NCBI GenBank assembly: GCA_965250275.1
Contig: OZ252297.1
Location: 620,001 to 684,000 of the forward strand
Reading direction: 5' to 3'
Source: G965250275 sp965250275
Lineage (GTDB): Bacteria > Pseudomonadota > Alphaproteobacteria > Rhodobacterales > Rhodobacteraceae
DNA length: 64,000 bases
Shown: one piece after another, positions 25,714 through 36,605 of the stretch
How positions within the stretch are numbered: position 1 is the stretch's first letter
Layout of the letters: each line of letters begins with the position of its first letter
Notes under the pieces: model-generated
What the model saw: the letters and a program-made list of their open reading frames with translations, nothing else
What the model was told of the DNA's origin: nothing
Databases searched by the model: none
Made by a program: the position numbers and the translations under genes

Positions 25714-28700
25714 CCACATATGACGCAAATTGGGCCCGCGCCGAGGCTGAGAAGCGCCGCTGGATGGCAGAGAACGGGCTCTATTCAGAGGCTGATGAGC
25801 ATTCCTCATGTGGGGTTGGCCTGGTGGTGTCGCTGGACGGTTCCAAAAGCCGGAAAGTGGTTGAGGCGGGGATCGACGCGCTCAAAGCGATTTGGCACCG
25901 CGGTGCGGTGGATGCTGATGGCAAAACCGGCGACGGTGCCGGCATTCACGTGCAGATTCCGGTGCCGTTCTACTACCATCAGATTGAGCGGACGGGGCAC
26001 ACCCCGAACAAAGACGAACTCATGGCTGTCGGGCAGGTGTTTTTGCCACGCAACGATTTCGGCGCGCAGGAACGCTGCCGGACCATCGTCGAGACCGAGG
26101 TTCTGCGCAAAGGGTACTACATCTACGGCTGGCGGCATGTGCCGGTCGATGTGAGCGTGTTGGGTGAAAAGGCCAACGCGACCCGGCCAGAGATTGAACA
26201 GATCATCATCTCAAATTCCAAAGGCGTTGATGAAGAGCGGTTCGAACGCGAGCTGTACGTGATCCGCAGACGGATCGAGAAAGCCGCAGCGGCCGAGGGG
26301 ATCGGAGAGCTCTACATCGCGTCGCTCAGCTGCCGCTCCATCATCTATAAGGGCATGATGCTGGCGGAGCAGGTCGCGGAGTTCTATCCGGACCTGCAGG
26401 ATGACCGGTTCGAAAGCGCCTTCGCCATCTATCATCAGCGCTACTCAACCAACACCTTCCCCCAATGGTGGCTGGCGCAACCTTTTCGGATGCTTGCGCA
26501 TAACGGTGAGATCAACACGCTGAAGGGCAACATCAACTGGATGAAAAGCCACGAGATCCGGATGGCCAGCGCCACATTCGGTGAGATGGCTGACGACATC
26601 AAACCGATCATCGCGGGCGGATCGTCGGATTCCGCAGCATTAGACGCTGTGTTCGAGGTTCTGGTGCGCGCCGGGCGCAATGCCCCCATGGCGAAGACGA
26701 TGCTGATCCCTGAAAGCTGGTCCAAGCAGGCGGTTGAACTGCCGCAGGCCTGGCGGGACATGTATTCTTACTGCAACTCGGTGATGGAACCATGGGACGG
26801 GCCTGCGGCGCTTGCCATGACGGATGGGCGTTGGGTTTGCGCCGGGCTCGACCGGAACGGGTTGCGCCCGATGCGCTATGTTGTGACGGGTGACGGTCTT
26901 CTGATTTCCGGGTCCGAGGCGGGCATGGTCCCGATTGATGAAGCCAGCGTCGTGGAAAAAGGCGCGCTTGGACCGGGGCAGTTGTTGGCCGTCGACATGG
27001 CCAATGGCCGCCTTTACCACGACACTGAAATCAAAGACAAACTTGCCGCCAGCCAACCCTTTGGCGAGTGGGTCGACAAGATCAATGATGCCGATGAAGC
27101 GCTGGCCGGGGTGACCGAGCGTCCGCTCTTCAGCGGCGCAGAGTTGCGGCAGCGCCAGATTGCGGCAGGCTACACCATCGAAGAACTGGAACAGATCCTC
27201 GCTCCGATGGCCGAAGATGGCAAAGAGACGCTTGCCAGTATGGGGGACGACACGCCCAGCGCTGTGCTGTCCAAGAAGTACCGCCCGCTCAGCCATTTTT
27301 TCCGCCAGAACTTCAGCCAGGTCACAAATCCGCCCATCGACAGTTTGCGCGAGTACCGGGTGATGAGCCTGAAAACGCGGTTCGGCAATCTCAAGAATGT
27401 GCTGGACGAGGATAGCAGCCAAACCGAGATCGTTGTGCTGGAAAGCCCCTTTGTCGGGAATGCCCAGTTCGACACGCTCACCGAGCAATTCAACGCGCCA
27501 ATGGTCGAGATCGACTGTTCGTTCACGCCAGGAAACGGTGCCCTGAGCGCGGCTTTGCTGCAGATCCGGTCCGAAGCCGAAGACGCCGTGCGGTCAGGTG
27601 CGGGACATATCGTTCTGACGGATCAGCACTCCAACAAAGACCGGGTTGCAATGCCGATGATCCTAGCCACAAGTGCGGTGCATTCTCACCTCACACGCCA
27701 GGGCCTGCGGACCTTTTGCTCTCTGGCGGTGCGCAGCGCGGAATGCATCGATCCGCACTACTTTGCCGTGCTGATCGGCTGCGGCGCGACGGTGGTCAAC
27801 GCGTATCTCGCGGAGGATTCCATCGCCGACCGCATTGAACGCGGCTTGCTGGATGGGACGTTGACCGAGGCGGTGTCGCGGTACCGCGATGCGATCGATC
27901 AGGGTCTGTTGAAAATCATGGCCAAAATGGGCATCAGCGTGGTGTCATCCTATCGCGGCGGTCTGAACTTCGAAGCGGTTGGCCTGAGCCGCGCGATGTG
28001 CGCGGAGTACTTCCCCGGAATGCTGAGCCGCATATCCGGCATCGGGGTCACCGGGATTCAGCACAAGGCCGAAGAAGTGCACGCCCAGGCGTGGAACAGC
28101 GGGCGTGACATCTTGCCCATCGGGGGGTTCTATAAAGCCCGCACCAGCGGCGAGACTCACGCTTGGGAAGCCACCAGCATGCACATGCTACAAATGGCCT
28201 GCAACAGAGCCTCGTTCGAGCTCTGGAAGCAGTACTCGGCCAAGATGAAATCCAACCCGCCCATCCACCTTCGGGATTTGTTGGACATCAAACCGCTGGG
28301 CAATCCTGTGCCCATCGAAGATGTGGAAAGCATCACATCAATACGCAAACGTTTTGTGACGCCGGGCATGTCCCTTGGGGCGCTTAGCCCGGAGGCCCAC
28401 AAAACGCTCAACGTGGCGATGAACAGGATTGGCGCGAAATCCGACAGCGGCGAAGGCGGCGAAGATCCGGCCCATTTCGTGCCGGAACCCAACGGCGACA
28501 ACCCGTCTGCCAAGATTAAGCAGGTGGCGTCGGGCCGTTTCGGTGTAACCGCAGAGTATTTGAACCAGTGCGAAGAACTGGAGATCAAAGTCGCTCAGGG
28601 CGCCAAACCCGGTGAGGGCGGGCAATTACCGGGGATGAAGGTCACCGACCTGATTGCGCGCCTGCGGCATTCGACCAAAGGCGTGACACTGATCTCGCCA

Positions 28701-30242
28701 CCGCCGCACCACGACATCTATTCGATCGAAGATCTGGCGCAGCTGATCTATGACCTCAAACAGATCAACCCGCGTTGCAAGGTGACGGTGAAGCTGGTCG
28801 CCTCCTCGGGTGTGGGCACGATTGCAGCCGGTGTCGCCAAGGCCAAGGCCGATATCATCCTCATTTCCGGGCACAATGGCGGCACAGGCGCGTCGCCGGC
28901 AACGTCGATCAAGTATGCGGGACTGCCGTGGGAGATGGGCCTGACCGAGGCGCATCAAGTCCTTGCCATGAACAAGCTGCGGGATCGGGTTACGTTGCGC
29001 ACAGATGGCGGCCTGAGAACCGGGCGAGACATCGTCATGGCCGCCATGATGGGGGCCGAAGAGTACGGGATCGGCACGGCGGCACTGATCGCGATGGGCT
29101 GCATCATGGTTCGGCAGTGCCAGTCGAACACCTGTCCCGTGGGGGTCTGCACGCAGGATGAAAAGCTGCGCGAGAAGTTCACGGGCAACGCCGACAAGGT
29201 GGTTAATCTCATCACGTTCTATGCCCAAGAGGTTCGCGAGTTGCTGGCCGAGATTGGGGCCCGGTCGCTGGACGAAATCATTGGGCGGGCAGACTTGCTG
29301 ACGCAGGTGTCTCGTGGGTCTGCGCATCTCGATGATCTTGACCTGAACCCACTTCTGATCACCGTCGATGGCGCTTCGGAGATTGTCTATGACCGCGACA
29401 AGGACCGAAACGCTGTGCCGGATACGCTGGATGCAGAGATCGTCCGCGATGCCGCGCGGTTCCTGCGCGATGGCGAGAAAATGCAGCTGTCTTATGCAAT
29501 CCAAAACACGCACCGAACGGTTGGAACCCGAACCTCCAGCCATATTGTTCAGAACTTCGGCATGAAAAACGCCTTTCAGCCCGACCATCTGACCGTGAAG
29601 TTGCAGGGTTCGGCTGGGCAGGCGCTTGGCGCGTTTGCGGCACCAGGTCTCAAGCTGGAAGTCTCGGGCGACGCCAACGACTATGTGGGCAAGGGTCTGT
29701 CCGGGGGCACAATCGTGGTGCGTCCACCGCAAGTCAGCCCTTTGAAGGCCGACGAGAACACGATCATCGGCAACACTGTGCTCTACGGCGCGACGGATGG
29801 ATATCTGTTTGCGGCGGGCCGGGCCGGAGAACGGTTTGCGGTCCGAAATTCCGGTGCGAAGGTCGTGATCGAAGGGTGCGGTTCCAACGGTTGTGAATAC
29901 ATGACCGGCGGTGTCGCGGTGATCCTTGGCGATATCGGCGCAAACTTTGGCGCCGGGATGACCGGGGGGATGGCCTATCTTTATGATCCGGAAGGCAAGG
30001 CACAGACCATGATGAACATGGAAACGCTGGTTACCTGCCCGGTTACAGTTCATCATTGGGAACGGCAGTTACACGGCCTTGTCGTGCGCCATGCCGAAGA
30101 GACAAACAGCCGAAAGGCGCTGGATATCTTGCAGCATTGGGACCTTGAAGCTCCAAATTTCCTTCAGGTGTGCCCAAAGGAAATGCTGATCCATCTGCCG
30201 GAGCCGCTGGGCATCGAGGAGGCCGCCGTTCCTGCCGAGTGA
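25710..30242 (+). CDS. gltB: Glutamate synthase large subunit
   Basis: 1510 aa, full length for the bacterial alpha subunit. Domains in order: class-II glutamine amidotransferase whose nucleophile C34 (HSSCGVG) becomes residue 1 after loss of the propeptide; a central domain; the FMN-binding synthase domain (~860-1230, with GEGGQLPG and SGHNGGTGASP); the 3Fe-4S cysteines in CIMVRQCQSNTCPVGVC at ~1131-1147; and the C-terminal GXGXG helix (~1270-1460). It releases ammonia from glutamine and passes it to 2-oxoglutarate using electrons from GltD. The start overlaps the fourth GFA gene by 4 nt. Confidence 0.97.
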   Translation: MTTYDANWARAEAEKRRWMAENGLYSEADEHSSCGVGLVVSLDGSKSRKVVEAGIDALKAIWHRGAVDADGKTGDGAGIHVQIPVPFYYHQIERTGHTPNKDELMAVGQVFLPRNDFGAQERCRTIVETEVLRKGYYIYGWRHVPVDVSVLGEKANATRPEIEQIIISNSKGVDEERFERELYVIRRRIEKAAAAEGIGELYIASLSCRSIIYKGMMLAEQVAEFYPDLQDDRFESAFAIYHQRYSTNTFPQWWLAQPFRMLAHNGEINTLKGNINWMKSHEIRMASATFGEMADDIKPIIAGGSSDSAALDAVFEVLVRAGRNAPMAKTMLIPESWSKQAVELPQAWRDMYSYCNSVMEPWDGPAALAMTDGRWVCAGLDRNGLRPMRYVVTGDGLLISGSEAGMVPIDEASVVEKGALGPGQLLAVDMANGRLYHDTEIKDKLAASQPFGEWVDKINDADEALAGVTERPLFSGAELRQRQIAAGYTIEELEQILAPMAEDGKETLASMGDDTPSAVLSKKYRPLSHFFRQNFSQVTNPPIDSLREYRVMSLKTRFGNLKNVLDEDSSQTEIVVLESPFVGNAQFDTLTEQFNAPMVEIDCSFTPGNGALSAALLQIRSEAEDAVRSGAGHIVLTDQHSNKDRVAMPMILATSAVHSHLTRQGLRTFCSLAVRSAECIDPHYFAVLIGCGATVVNAYLAEDSIADRIERGLLDGTLTEAVSRYRDAIDQGLLKIMAKMGISVVSSYRGGLNFEAVGLSRAMCAEYFPGMLSRISGIGVTGIQHKAEEVHAQAWNSGRDILPIGGFYKARTSGETHAWEATSMHMLQMACNRASFELWKQYSAKMKSNPPIHLRDLLDIKPLGNPVPIEDVESITSIRKRFVTPGMSLGALSPEAHKTLNVAMNRIGAKSDSGEGGEDPAHFVPEPNGDNPSAKIKQVASGRFGVTAEYLNQCEELEIKVAQGAKPGEGGQLPGMKVTDLIARLRHSTKGVTLISPPPHHDIYSIEDLAQLIYDLKQINPRCKVTVKLVASSGVGTIAAGVAKAKADIILISGHNGGTGASPATSIKYAGLPWEMGLTEAHQVLAMNKLRDRVTLRTDGGLRTGRDIVMAAMMGAEEYGIGTAALIAMGCIMVRQCQSNTCPVGVCTQDEKLREKFTGNADKVVNLITFYAQEVRELLAEIGARSLDEIIGRADLLTQVSRGSAHLDDLDLNPLLITVDGASEIVYDRDKDRNAVPDTLDAEIVRDAARFLRDGEKMQLSYAIQNTHRTVGTRTSSHIVQNFGMKNAFQPDHLTVKLQGSAGQALGAFAAPGLKLEVSGDANDYVGKGLSGGTIVVRPPQVSPLKADENTIIGNTVLYGATDGYLFAAGRAGERFAVRNSGAKVVIEGCGSNGCEYMTGGVAVILGDIGANFGAGMTGGMAYLYDPEGKAQTMMNMETLVTCPVTVHHWERQLHGLVVRHAEETNSRKALDILQHWDLEAPNFLQVCPKEMLIHLPEPLGIEEAAVPAE

Positions 30243-30398
30243 CGCCAGCACGTTCGCGCGCCTGGTATCGGAAATCGCAACAAATTCTGTCTGTTTGCCG
30301 GCGAATTGCCGTGCAGGCGGCACAGTTTCGTCCAAATTTCAGTGTTTCTTTGGGCGAAACAATAACGCCCAATTGGCATTATCAGAGCAGTTGCGACC

Positions 30399-31313
30399 AT
30401 GCCGACGACCTACAAGGATCAGTTCTTCGAGCTGGATCCGGCAAACCCGCCGGGGTTTGGCACGGCTGTCAATTTTTTGCGCCTGGAGATGGTCGACCAG
30501 AATGACGATGGAGATTTGGACCGGTTCAACGGGGACTCTGTCAATGGCCTGGATATCACGCGATCATGGCCCGGTGACACGCTGACGATCTTCGTGCCCG
30601 GGCAAGGGCTGATCACCTACACTGGCATCACTTTCTATCTCAGTGGCGGCAATCCGGTTTTCACCCCGACGGACGGGCAAGTTCTTCAGAACGGGACCTT
30701 CATTTCTTCGACGTTTGTGAATTCTCAGGGGCCGTTGGATGTTGGTGATCTCGGGCCAACCTGTTTTGTGCCCGGAACCGAGATACTGACGCCATCTGGC
30801 GTATGCTTGGTGGAGGAATTGCAGGCAGGGGATCTCGTTTGCACCCGCGACAACGGCAATCAACCATTGCGCTGGATTGGATTTAACGATGTCGATGCGA
30901 ATTCAACACATGCCCCCGTGGTGTTCGAGAAGGGGGTTTTGGGGCTTACCAAACCCCTGGCCGTTTCGCCCCAACACCGCATGGTGATTTCGGACTGGCG
31001 CGCAGCGTATTTCTTTGGGCATTCGGAGGTTTTCGCGGCTGCCAAACATCTGGTCAATGGAAAGACCGTGAGGCGCCGCTATGGCGGGTGCGTGCGGTAC
31101 TATCATTTGCTGTTTGACGGGCATGAGATCCTGACGGCAAACGGCGCTTTGAGCGAAAGCTACTTTCCGGGCCATGCCGCAACCCGTTCGGACCGGCAGA
31201 CCCAAGCCGAGGTCTACGCATTGTTTCCCGCATTGAAGCTGCGGGAGTTCGCGGGGTCTCAGACCGCACGCCCTGAAATCCGTTCAAGCGAAGCACAGAT
31301 GCTTGCGGTGTAG
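30399..31313 (+). CDS. Hint-domain protein
   Basis: 304 aa. The N-terminal ~115 residues form the Rhodobacterales-type start (TYKDQFFELDP, VDQNDDGDLDRFNGDSVNG). The Hint_2 domain follows with the reactive C122 in CFVPGTEILTPSG, LQAGDLVCTRDNGNQPLRW, and the block-B-like SPQHRMVI. No second splice junction or extein is present, so it is not an intein. Hedgehog-like self-cleavage at C122 is possible but unshown. Such proteins are often numerous in roseobacters and may be exported by type I secretion. It stands 156 bp after gltB. Confidence 0.85.
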   Translation: MPTTYKDQFFELDPANPPGFGTAVNFLRLEMVDQNDDGDLDRFNGDSVNGLDITRSWPGDTLTIFVPGQGLITYTGITFYLSGGNPVFTPTDGQVLQNGTFISSTFVNSQGPLDVGDLGPTCFVPGTEILTPSGVCLVEELQAGDLVCTRDNGNQPLRWIGFNDVDANSTHAPVVFEKGVLGLTKPLAVSPQHRMVISDWRAAYFFGHSEVFAAAKHLVNGKTVRRRYGGCVRYYHLLFDGHEILTANGALSESYFPGHAATRSDRQTQAEVYALFPALKLREFAGSQTARPEIRSSEAQMLAV

Positions 31314-31410
31314 ACCGTGGGGTCGCGAGGCGCCGGTTGACGGAAAAAAATCACCACGGCGTGTCCGAGGCGGCTGTCGGGACCGGGTCGTGATGGTATA
31401 GGTCCGAACA

Positions 31411-32166
31411 ATGGCGAAGCAGGCAAAGAAAAAGAGCACCACGGGCAAGGCCAGTCGGAAGACCAAGCCCAAAACACCCAGCCGCCTGTCGCTTCTGCGC
31501 TGGGCGGGGTTCATTCTGCTGCGTGGGACTACGATCCTGATCGTCGTCACGCTGGCATTTGTTCTTCTCTACACGTTCGTCAATCCGCCCATTACGCACA
31601 CGATCTGGTCCGAAGGCCGCCGTCTGGGCGGTGTTGAGCGTCAATGGGTCCCTATCGAAGATGTGGCACCTGTGATGGCGCGGTCCGTGGTGGCCGCAGA
31701 GGACGCCAACTTCTGCCTTCATTGGGGGTTCGATGTCGAAGCGATCCGCGCAGCGCTCGAAGATGGCGCGTCCCGCGGAGGATCGACCGTCACCCAACAG
31801 GTGGTAAAGAATGTCTTCCTCTGGCAGGGACGCAGCTGGTTCCGCAAAGCCTTGGAAACGGCAATCACACCTGCCGTGGAAGCTGTCTGGACCAAGCGGC
31901 GGATTCTGGAAGTCTACTTGAATGTCGCGGAATTGGACGAGGGCGTGTTCGGCGTACATGCCGCCTCTCAGAATGCCTTCGGTGTTTCGCCCGATGCGTT
32001 GAGCGCGCGGCAGGCCGCGCTTCTCGCGGCGGTGCTGCCGTCGCCGAAAACACGTTCGGCCACCAATCCGACCCGCTTCGTGAGCCGGCGTGCCAATGCG
32101 ATCATGGATGGCGCGGCGACCATCGACGCAGATGGCCGCGCCAACTGTTTCGAAGGCTCAACTTGA
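31411..32166 (+). CDS. mtgA: Monofunctional peptidoglycan glycosyltransferase
   Basis: 251 aa. A basic N-terminal tail is followed by one TM helix (~32-57) and a periplasmic GT51 domain: SVVAAEDANFCLHWGFD with catalytic E97, then RGGSTVTQQVVKN, WFRKALE, KRRILEVYLNVAE and FGV. It polymerises lipid II into glycan strands without a transpeptidase domain. Length fits MtgA (~230-250 aa). It is followed 45 nt later by a flavodoxin-like gene. Confidence 0.96.
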   Translation: MAKQAKKKSTTGKASRKTKPKTPSRLSLLRWAGFILLRGTTILIVVTLAFVLLYTFVNPPITHTIWSEGRRLGGVERQWVPIEDVAPVMARSVVAAEDANFCLHWGFDVEAIRAALEDGASRGGSTVTQQVVKNVFLWQGRSWFRKALETAITPAVEAVWTKRRILEVYLNVAELDEGVFGVHAASQNAFGVSPDALSARQAALLAAVLPSPKTRSATNPTRFVSRRANAIMDGAATIDADGRANCFEGST

Positions 32167-32211
32167 CCTGCCTCAAGGCAAACTGGTGCACCAACGGGCA
32201 TGCACAGGACC

Positions 32212-32775
32212 ATGAAACGTCTGCTGCTCTATTATTCTCACAGTGGGAACAACCGTTGGTTGGTCCAGACCCTCGCAAAACAGGTCGATGCTGATATCGA
32301 AGAGATCCGGGAAACGTGGCCTCGGCCATCTTTGAGGATCATCTGGGATATGGCGCGCGACCGTCGCCCTGCCATTCACCCACTCAAGGTATCGCCAGAT
32401 CGCTACGATCGGGTTTTGTTGGTGGCACCGGTGTGGGATCGCGGCATCGCCCATCCCATGAAAACTGCACTGGAAGGTATGGCGGGCCGGATGCCACGAT
32501 ACGGTTTCGTGACGCTGTGCGGCTTCCTGCGGGAGGGGCAGCAAGAGGTACTGACGTCCCAACTCGATGAGCTGACGGGCCGGGCGCCAGAGTTTGTGAT
32601 GCAACTCTGTGTGGCTGACGCGATGCCCGAGGCGGAACGTGAGAGCCAGATGGCCGTCACCCGGCGCCGGGTCGGCGATTCAGACCGACCGATCTACGAT
32701 CCTGCACTTCGCGAAATCGCTTCCTTGCTCATGCAAGCCGATCCAGCGGCGGAACAAGGCCTGCTCCAACATTGA
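32212..32775 (+). CDS. Flavodoxin-fold protein
   Basis: 187 aa from the ATG at 32212 (AGGA site); an ATG 12 nt upstream is possible. The N-terminus LLLYYSHSGNNRWLVQTL has the phosphate-binding loop S-x-S-G-N of flavodoxin/NAD(P)H-quinone-reductase-like FMN proteins, and LLVAPVWDRGIAHPMKT is the typical second loop. It may bind FMN and act as an electron carrier or reductase. It lies between mtgA and a GST gene on the plus strand, without a further clue. Confidence 0.8.
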   Translation: MKRLLLYYSHSGNNRWLVQTLAKQVDADIEEIRETWPRPSLRIIWDMARDRRPAIHPLKVSPDRYDRVLLVAPVWDRGIAHPMKTALEGMAGRMPRYGFVTLCGFLREGQQEVLTSQLDELTGRAPEFVMQLCVADAMPEAERESQMAVTRRRVGDSDRPIYDPALREIASLLMQADPAAEQGLLQH

Positions 32776-32838
32776 GCGGTTGAAACCTTGCACCCTTTTC
32801 GGCAATTAGGGGCAGTTCCGGCAAGGCGATCTCAAATC

Positions 32839-33504
32839 ATGGCGCGTCTCTTTCATGTTCCCCTCTCCCCGTTTTGTCGGAAGGTCCGACTGTCGCTTGC
32901 GGAGAAGAAGATTGAGGTCGAACTGGTTGAGGAGCGATACTGGGAGGCAGATCCCGATTTTCTGCGCCGCAACCCTGCGGCCAAGGTTCCGGTAATCCGG
33001 CTGGATGGAAAGCTGATGGCTGAGAGTGCCGCAATCTGTGAATACATCGAAGAGACCCGCCCCGATCCAAGCCTCATGCCCAGCGACCCGGAGGGCCGGT
33101 ATGAGGTACGTCGACTGGTGGGATGGTTCGACGACAAGTTTCATAACGAAGTGACATCCAAGCTCTTGTATGAACGGGTCAACAAAAAGGTCACCGGGGC
33201 CGGCTACCCGGACAGTGGCAATGTGAAAGCGGGGGCCAAGGCCATCAAGTACCACTTGGATTACATGGCCTGGCTGCTGGACCACAGACGATGGCTGGCC
33301 GGTGATATGATGACGCTGGCGGACTTTGCCGCGGCGGCGCATTTGTCGTCCCTGGACTACATCAGCGACGTGGATTGGAACCGCTCTTCGGTGGTCAAAG
33401 ACTGGTATGCAAAGATCAAATCGCGTCCGGCGTTTCGGTCCATTCTTGCAGATCAGATACCCGGTTTCCGCCCGCCGGTGCACTATGCCGATCTCGACTT
33501 CTGA
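32839..33504 (+). CDS. Glutathione S-transferase family protein
   Basis: 221 aa from the ATG at 32839. The N-terminal thioredoxin-like GST domain has SPFCRKVRLSLAEK (a Cys/Ser-type active site as in beta/omega classes), NPAAKVPVI with the cis-Pro and ESAAICEYIEE for glutathione binding. A C-terminal helical domain follows. It transfers or removes glutathione from unknown substrates. Forty nt later queG begins on the same strand. Confidence 0.93.
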   Translation: MARLFHVPLSPFCRKVRLSLAEKKIEVELVEERYWEADPDFLRRNPAAKVPVIRLDGKLMAESAAICEYIEETRPDPSLMPSDPEGRYEVRRLVGWFDDKFHNEVTSKLLYERVNKKVTGAGYPDSGNVKAGAKAIKYHLDYMAWLLDHRRWLAGDMMTLADFAAAAHLSSLDYISDVDWNRSSVVKDWYAKIKSRPAFRSILADQIPGFRPPVHYADLDF

Positions 33505-33543
33505 AACCACTGCACGCTTGCGCATCAACGCGACAACCGGCCG

Positions 33544-34590
33544 ATGACGAAGCTCGCGGCCCTAAAGGACGAGTTGGTGTCGCGTGCGTTGGACGAAGGG
33601 TTTGTGGCCTGCAGGGTGTGCCGGCCATGGGATGTCCCGAAAGCGAAGGATCGTCTCAAGCAGTTTCTGGAGGCGGGATATCACGGCCAAATGGGATGGA
33701 TGGCCGAGCGTGTGGACTGGCGTGGCGATCCGCAAGCGCTTTGGCCTGAGGCCCGATCCGTTGTGATGTTGGCCGAAAGCTATGCGCCAGAGCATGACCC
33801 GATGGAGGTTCTCGGACAGCCGGACCGCGGCGCCATTTCCGTCTATGCGCAAAACCGCGACTATCACGACGTGGTCAAGAAACGGCTGAAACGACTGGCC
33901 CGTTGGCTCATCGCGGAAGCGGGGGGTGAGGTGAAGGTTTTTGTCGACACAGCGCCCGTCCCGGAAAAGGCGCTGGGACAGGCTTCGGGTCTGGGCTGGC
34001 AGGGCAAGCACACCAATCTGCTGAGCCGCGAATGGGGCAATTGGGCGTTCCTGGGCTCGGTCTTTTCGACGCTTGAGTTGCCGGTCGATCCTGCGGAAGT
34101 GGATCACTGCGGCAACTGTCGGGCGTGTCTGGATGTCTGCCCGACCAACGCATTCCCGGCGCCCTACAAGCTGGATGCTCGGCGCTGCATTTCTTATCTG
34201 ACGATCGAGCACAAGGGACCGGTCGATCCGGAACTGCGCCCGTTGCTGGGCAATCGAATCTACGGATGTGATGATTGTCTTGCGGTTTGTCCGTGGAACA
34301 AGTTCGCCGTGGCGGCGAGCGATGCAAAGTATCAAGCTCGCGCCGAATTGCGCGCGCCACACCTGTCGGAGCTGGCGCGTCTGGACGATCCCGGCTTCCG
34401 CGCGATGTTCTCGGGATCTGCGGTCAAACGCATCGGGCGCGATCGGTTTGTACGCAATGTTCTTTATGCCATCGGAAACTCTGGACAGGCGGCGCTTGCG
34501 GGCATTGCCCAGGAGCTTGCCGCTGATCGTGATGCGACGGTTGCAGATGCGGCGCAGTGGGCTGTGCAACGTTTGAAAGAGAATTCATGA
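33544..34590 (+). CDS. queG: Epoxyqueuosine reductase
   Basis: 348 aa. It has the QueG N-terminal cobalamin-binding part ([19 protein letters not shown]), two 4Fe-4S sets ([12 protein letters not shown] and CDDCLAVCP), and a C-terminal HEAT-like tail with [13 protein letters not shown]. It reduces epoxyqueuosine to queuosine in the wobble position of tRNAs for Asp, Asn, His and Tyr, using cobalamin. Its stop overlaps the start of the HyuA-like gene by ATGA. Confidence 0.96.
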   Translation: MTKLAALKDELVSRALDEGFVACRVCRPWDVPKAKDRLKQFLEAGYHGQMGWMAERVDWRGDPQALWPEARSVVMLAESYAPEHDPMEVLGQPDRGAISVYAQNRDYHDVVKKRLKRLARWLIAEAGGEVKVFVDTAPVPEKALGQASGLGWQGKHTNLLSREWGNWAFLGSVFSTLELPVDPAEVDHCGNCRACLDVCPTNAFPAPYKLDARRCISYLTIEHKGPVDPELRPLLGNRIYGCDDCLAVCPWNKFAVAASDAKYQARAELRAPHLSELARLDDPGFRAMFSGSAVKRIGRDRFVRNVLYAIGNSGQAALAGIAQELAADRDATVADAAQWAVQRLKENS

Positions 34591-36605
34591 CGCTTCTTCT
34601 GGGGGTGGACACGGGCGGAACTTACACCGACGCCGTCTTGTTGCGTGACGAAACCGAAGTGATTGCGAGCGCAAAGTCTCTGACCACACGGCATGATCTG
34701 GCGATTGGGGTCGGAAACGCGGTCCGCGCCGTTCTGGAGCAAGGCCGCGCCATCCCAACGGATGTCGCAATGGCCGCGCTCTCTACCACATTGGCCACAA
34801 ATGCGCTGGTCGAGGGGCAGGGCGGACGTGTTGCACTTGTCTATGTAGGCTTCGGCGCCAGCGACCTGGCCCGGCATGGGCTGGAGGCGGCCCTGAAAGG
34901 CGATCCCGTCCTTTGCATGGCGGGTGGCCATTCCCATACTGGTGCAGAGGCCGCACCTCTGGATATCGACGCGCTCACGGAGTTTCTGGAGGCAAATACA
35001 AACGTAGTATCGGGCTTTGCGATTGCGGCGCGTTTCGGGACCCGCAATCCCGCGCACGAACTGGAAGTCGCGCGGCACATCGCATCCCTCACAAGCGCTC
35101 CGGCGACCTGTTCCCACCAGCTGTCCGCCAAACTCAACGGCCCAAAGCGTGCGGTGACCGCGGTCCTCAATGCGCGTTTGATCGGGATGATCGACGGGCT
35201 TATTGGCCAGACCCAGGATGTGCTTTCCACGATCGGGATCACCGCACCCTTGATGGTGGTGCGTGGCGATGGCGCGCTGATGTCTGCAGCCCAGGCTCGG
35301 ATACGGCCGATCGAGACCATTCTGAGCGGGCCAGCCGCCTCGATTGTCGGCGCGCGTTGGTTGACCGGCCAAGACACGGCCCTGGTGTCGGATATTGGGG
35401 GAACAACAACCGATGTTGCAATCCTCCGAGACGGCAGGCCCTCGATCGATCCACAGGGGGCGCGGGTCGGCGGGTACCGGACCATGGTCGAAGCCGTTGC
35501 CATGCGCACCACTGGGCTGGGTGGGGACAGCCAGGTTCATGTTCGGGACGAGGGGCTGCGCGGCGGCGTGACGCTTGGTCCGCGACGGATCTTGCCGGTT
35601 TCCCTTGCGGCCATCGAGGATCCCGACACAGTTCATGGCGCGCTGGACATGGCCTTGCGGTCTGCCACACCCAGCGAACACGACGGTCGCTTTGCGCGCG
35701 TGGTGCCCGGAGTGTCTGTCGCTGGATTGAAGCCGCGAGAAATTGCGGTTCTGGAGCGCATCGGGTCAGGTTTGACACCGCTGGCAGAGGTGCTGCGAAA
35801 CCGGATGGACCATGCCTCGCTGGGGCGGTTGCGTGAATTGGGCGTAGTGCAAGTTGCGGGCGTGACGCCGTCGGATGCCAGCCATGTCCTGGGCGATTTG
35901 GACGCGTGGGACGGGTCCGCTGCGCACAAAGCTTTGTCGCTTCTGGCGCGAAAACGCACCGGGTCAGGCGACATGCTGGCCGCCGATGGCGGGACCGTCG
36001 CCAGAATGATTGTGAAGCAGTTGACCGATCAGACGGTTGCAGCCTTGCTGGAGACGGTTTTCGAGGAAGAAGACTGCGAGTTTGGCGGATCTGCCGAAGT
36101 CTTGGCACGGCACCCGCTGTTGCACGCCGCTCTGGACGGTCATCGCGGGTTGCTGCGGCTGGATGCTGGACTGGACATCCCTGTCGTCGGGCTTGGAGCG
36201 TCTGCTGCAACCTACTACCCGGCCGTTGGCAAACGGCTGGGGGCCAAGATGCTCTTGCCCCAGCATGCCGGCGTCGCAAATGCCATCGGTGCTGTGGTGG
36301 GTCGGGTGATCGTGCGGCGCAGCGGAACCATAACCTCTCCGTCCGAAGGGCAGTATCGTGCCCATCTGGAGAGCGGTCCCGAGGATTTTGCCGAGGAAAA
36401 TGCCGCGGTCAATTCTGTGGAGCAGATGTTGAGAGATCAGGCAGGTCGCGCCGCCGGTGCAGCGGGCGCCGAAGACATTGAATTCAGCGTGGATCGCATA
36501 CGGCGCACCGCCCGGGCAGAAGCCCGGGAGGTCTTTGTTGAGGCGACAATCACGGTAGAGGCCAGTGGCCGACCGCGCGTCGCCTTGGGTCAGTCCGGGC
36601 GCTGA
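34587..36605 (+). CDS. Hydantoinase/oxoprolinase HyuA-type subunit
   Basis: 672 aa from the ATG at 34587. The N-terminal actin-like ATPase domain begins [17 protein letters not shown]; a second phosphate loop is in [15 protein letters not shown] (~270). It has full family length. HyuA proteins cleave hydantoins or 5-oxoproline with ATP and normally act with a HyuB partner; none is present next to it. The reaction is therefore unassigned. It is coupled to queG by a 4-nt overlap and ends 1 nt from the msrA stop on the other strand. Confidence 0.9.
   Translation: MTLLLGVDTGGTYTDAVLLRDETEVIASAKSLTTRHDLAIGVGNAVRAVLEQGRAIPTDVAMAALSTTLATNALVEGQGGRVALVYVGFGASDLARHGLEAALKGDPVLCMAGGHSHTGAEAAPLDIDALTEFLEANTNVVSGFAIAARFGTRNPAHELEVARHIASLTSAPATCSHQLSAKLNGPKRAVTAVLNARLIGMIDGLIGQTQDVLSTIGITAPLMVVRGDGALMSAAQARIRPIETILSGPAASIVGARWLTGQDTALVSDIGGTTTDVAILRDGRPSIDPQGARVGGYRTMVEAVAMRTTGLGGDSQVHVRDEGLRGGVTLGPRRILPVSLAAIEDPDTVHGALDMALRSATPSEHDGRFARVVPGVSVAGLKPREIAVLERIGSGLTPLAEVLRNRMDHASLGRLRELGVVQVAGVTPSDASHVLGDLDAWDGSAAHKALSLLARKRTGSGDMLAADGGTVARMIVKQLTDQTVAALLETVFEEEDCEFGGSAEVLARHPLLHAALDGHRGLLRLDAGLDIPVVGLGASAATYYPAVGKRLGAKMLLPQHAGVANAIGAVVGRVIVRRSGTITSPSEGQYRAHLESGPEDFAEENAAVNSVEQMLRDQAGRAAGAAGAEDIEFSVDRIRRTARAEAREVFVEATITVEASGRPRVALGQSGR

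Noticed and set aside
28626..30056. 476-codon antisense frame within gltB
   Set aside because: It lies wholly opposite the conserved FMN and GXGXG domains; high-GC third positions create such open antisense frames.
30399..31313. Hint protein as an intein
   Set aside because: There is no C-terminal His-Asn splice junction or flanking extein, and the N-terminal part is a known partner of stand-alone Hint domains.
34464..35681. 405-codon antisense frame opposite the HyuA-like gene
   Set aside because: The plus strand has a full conserved family; the antisense product has no recognisable domain.
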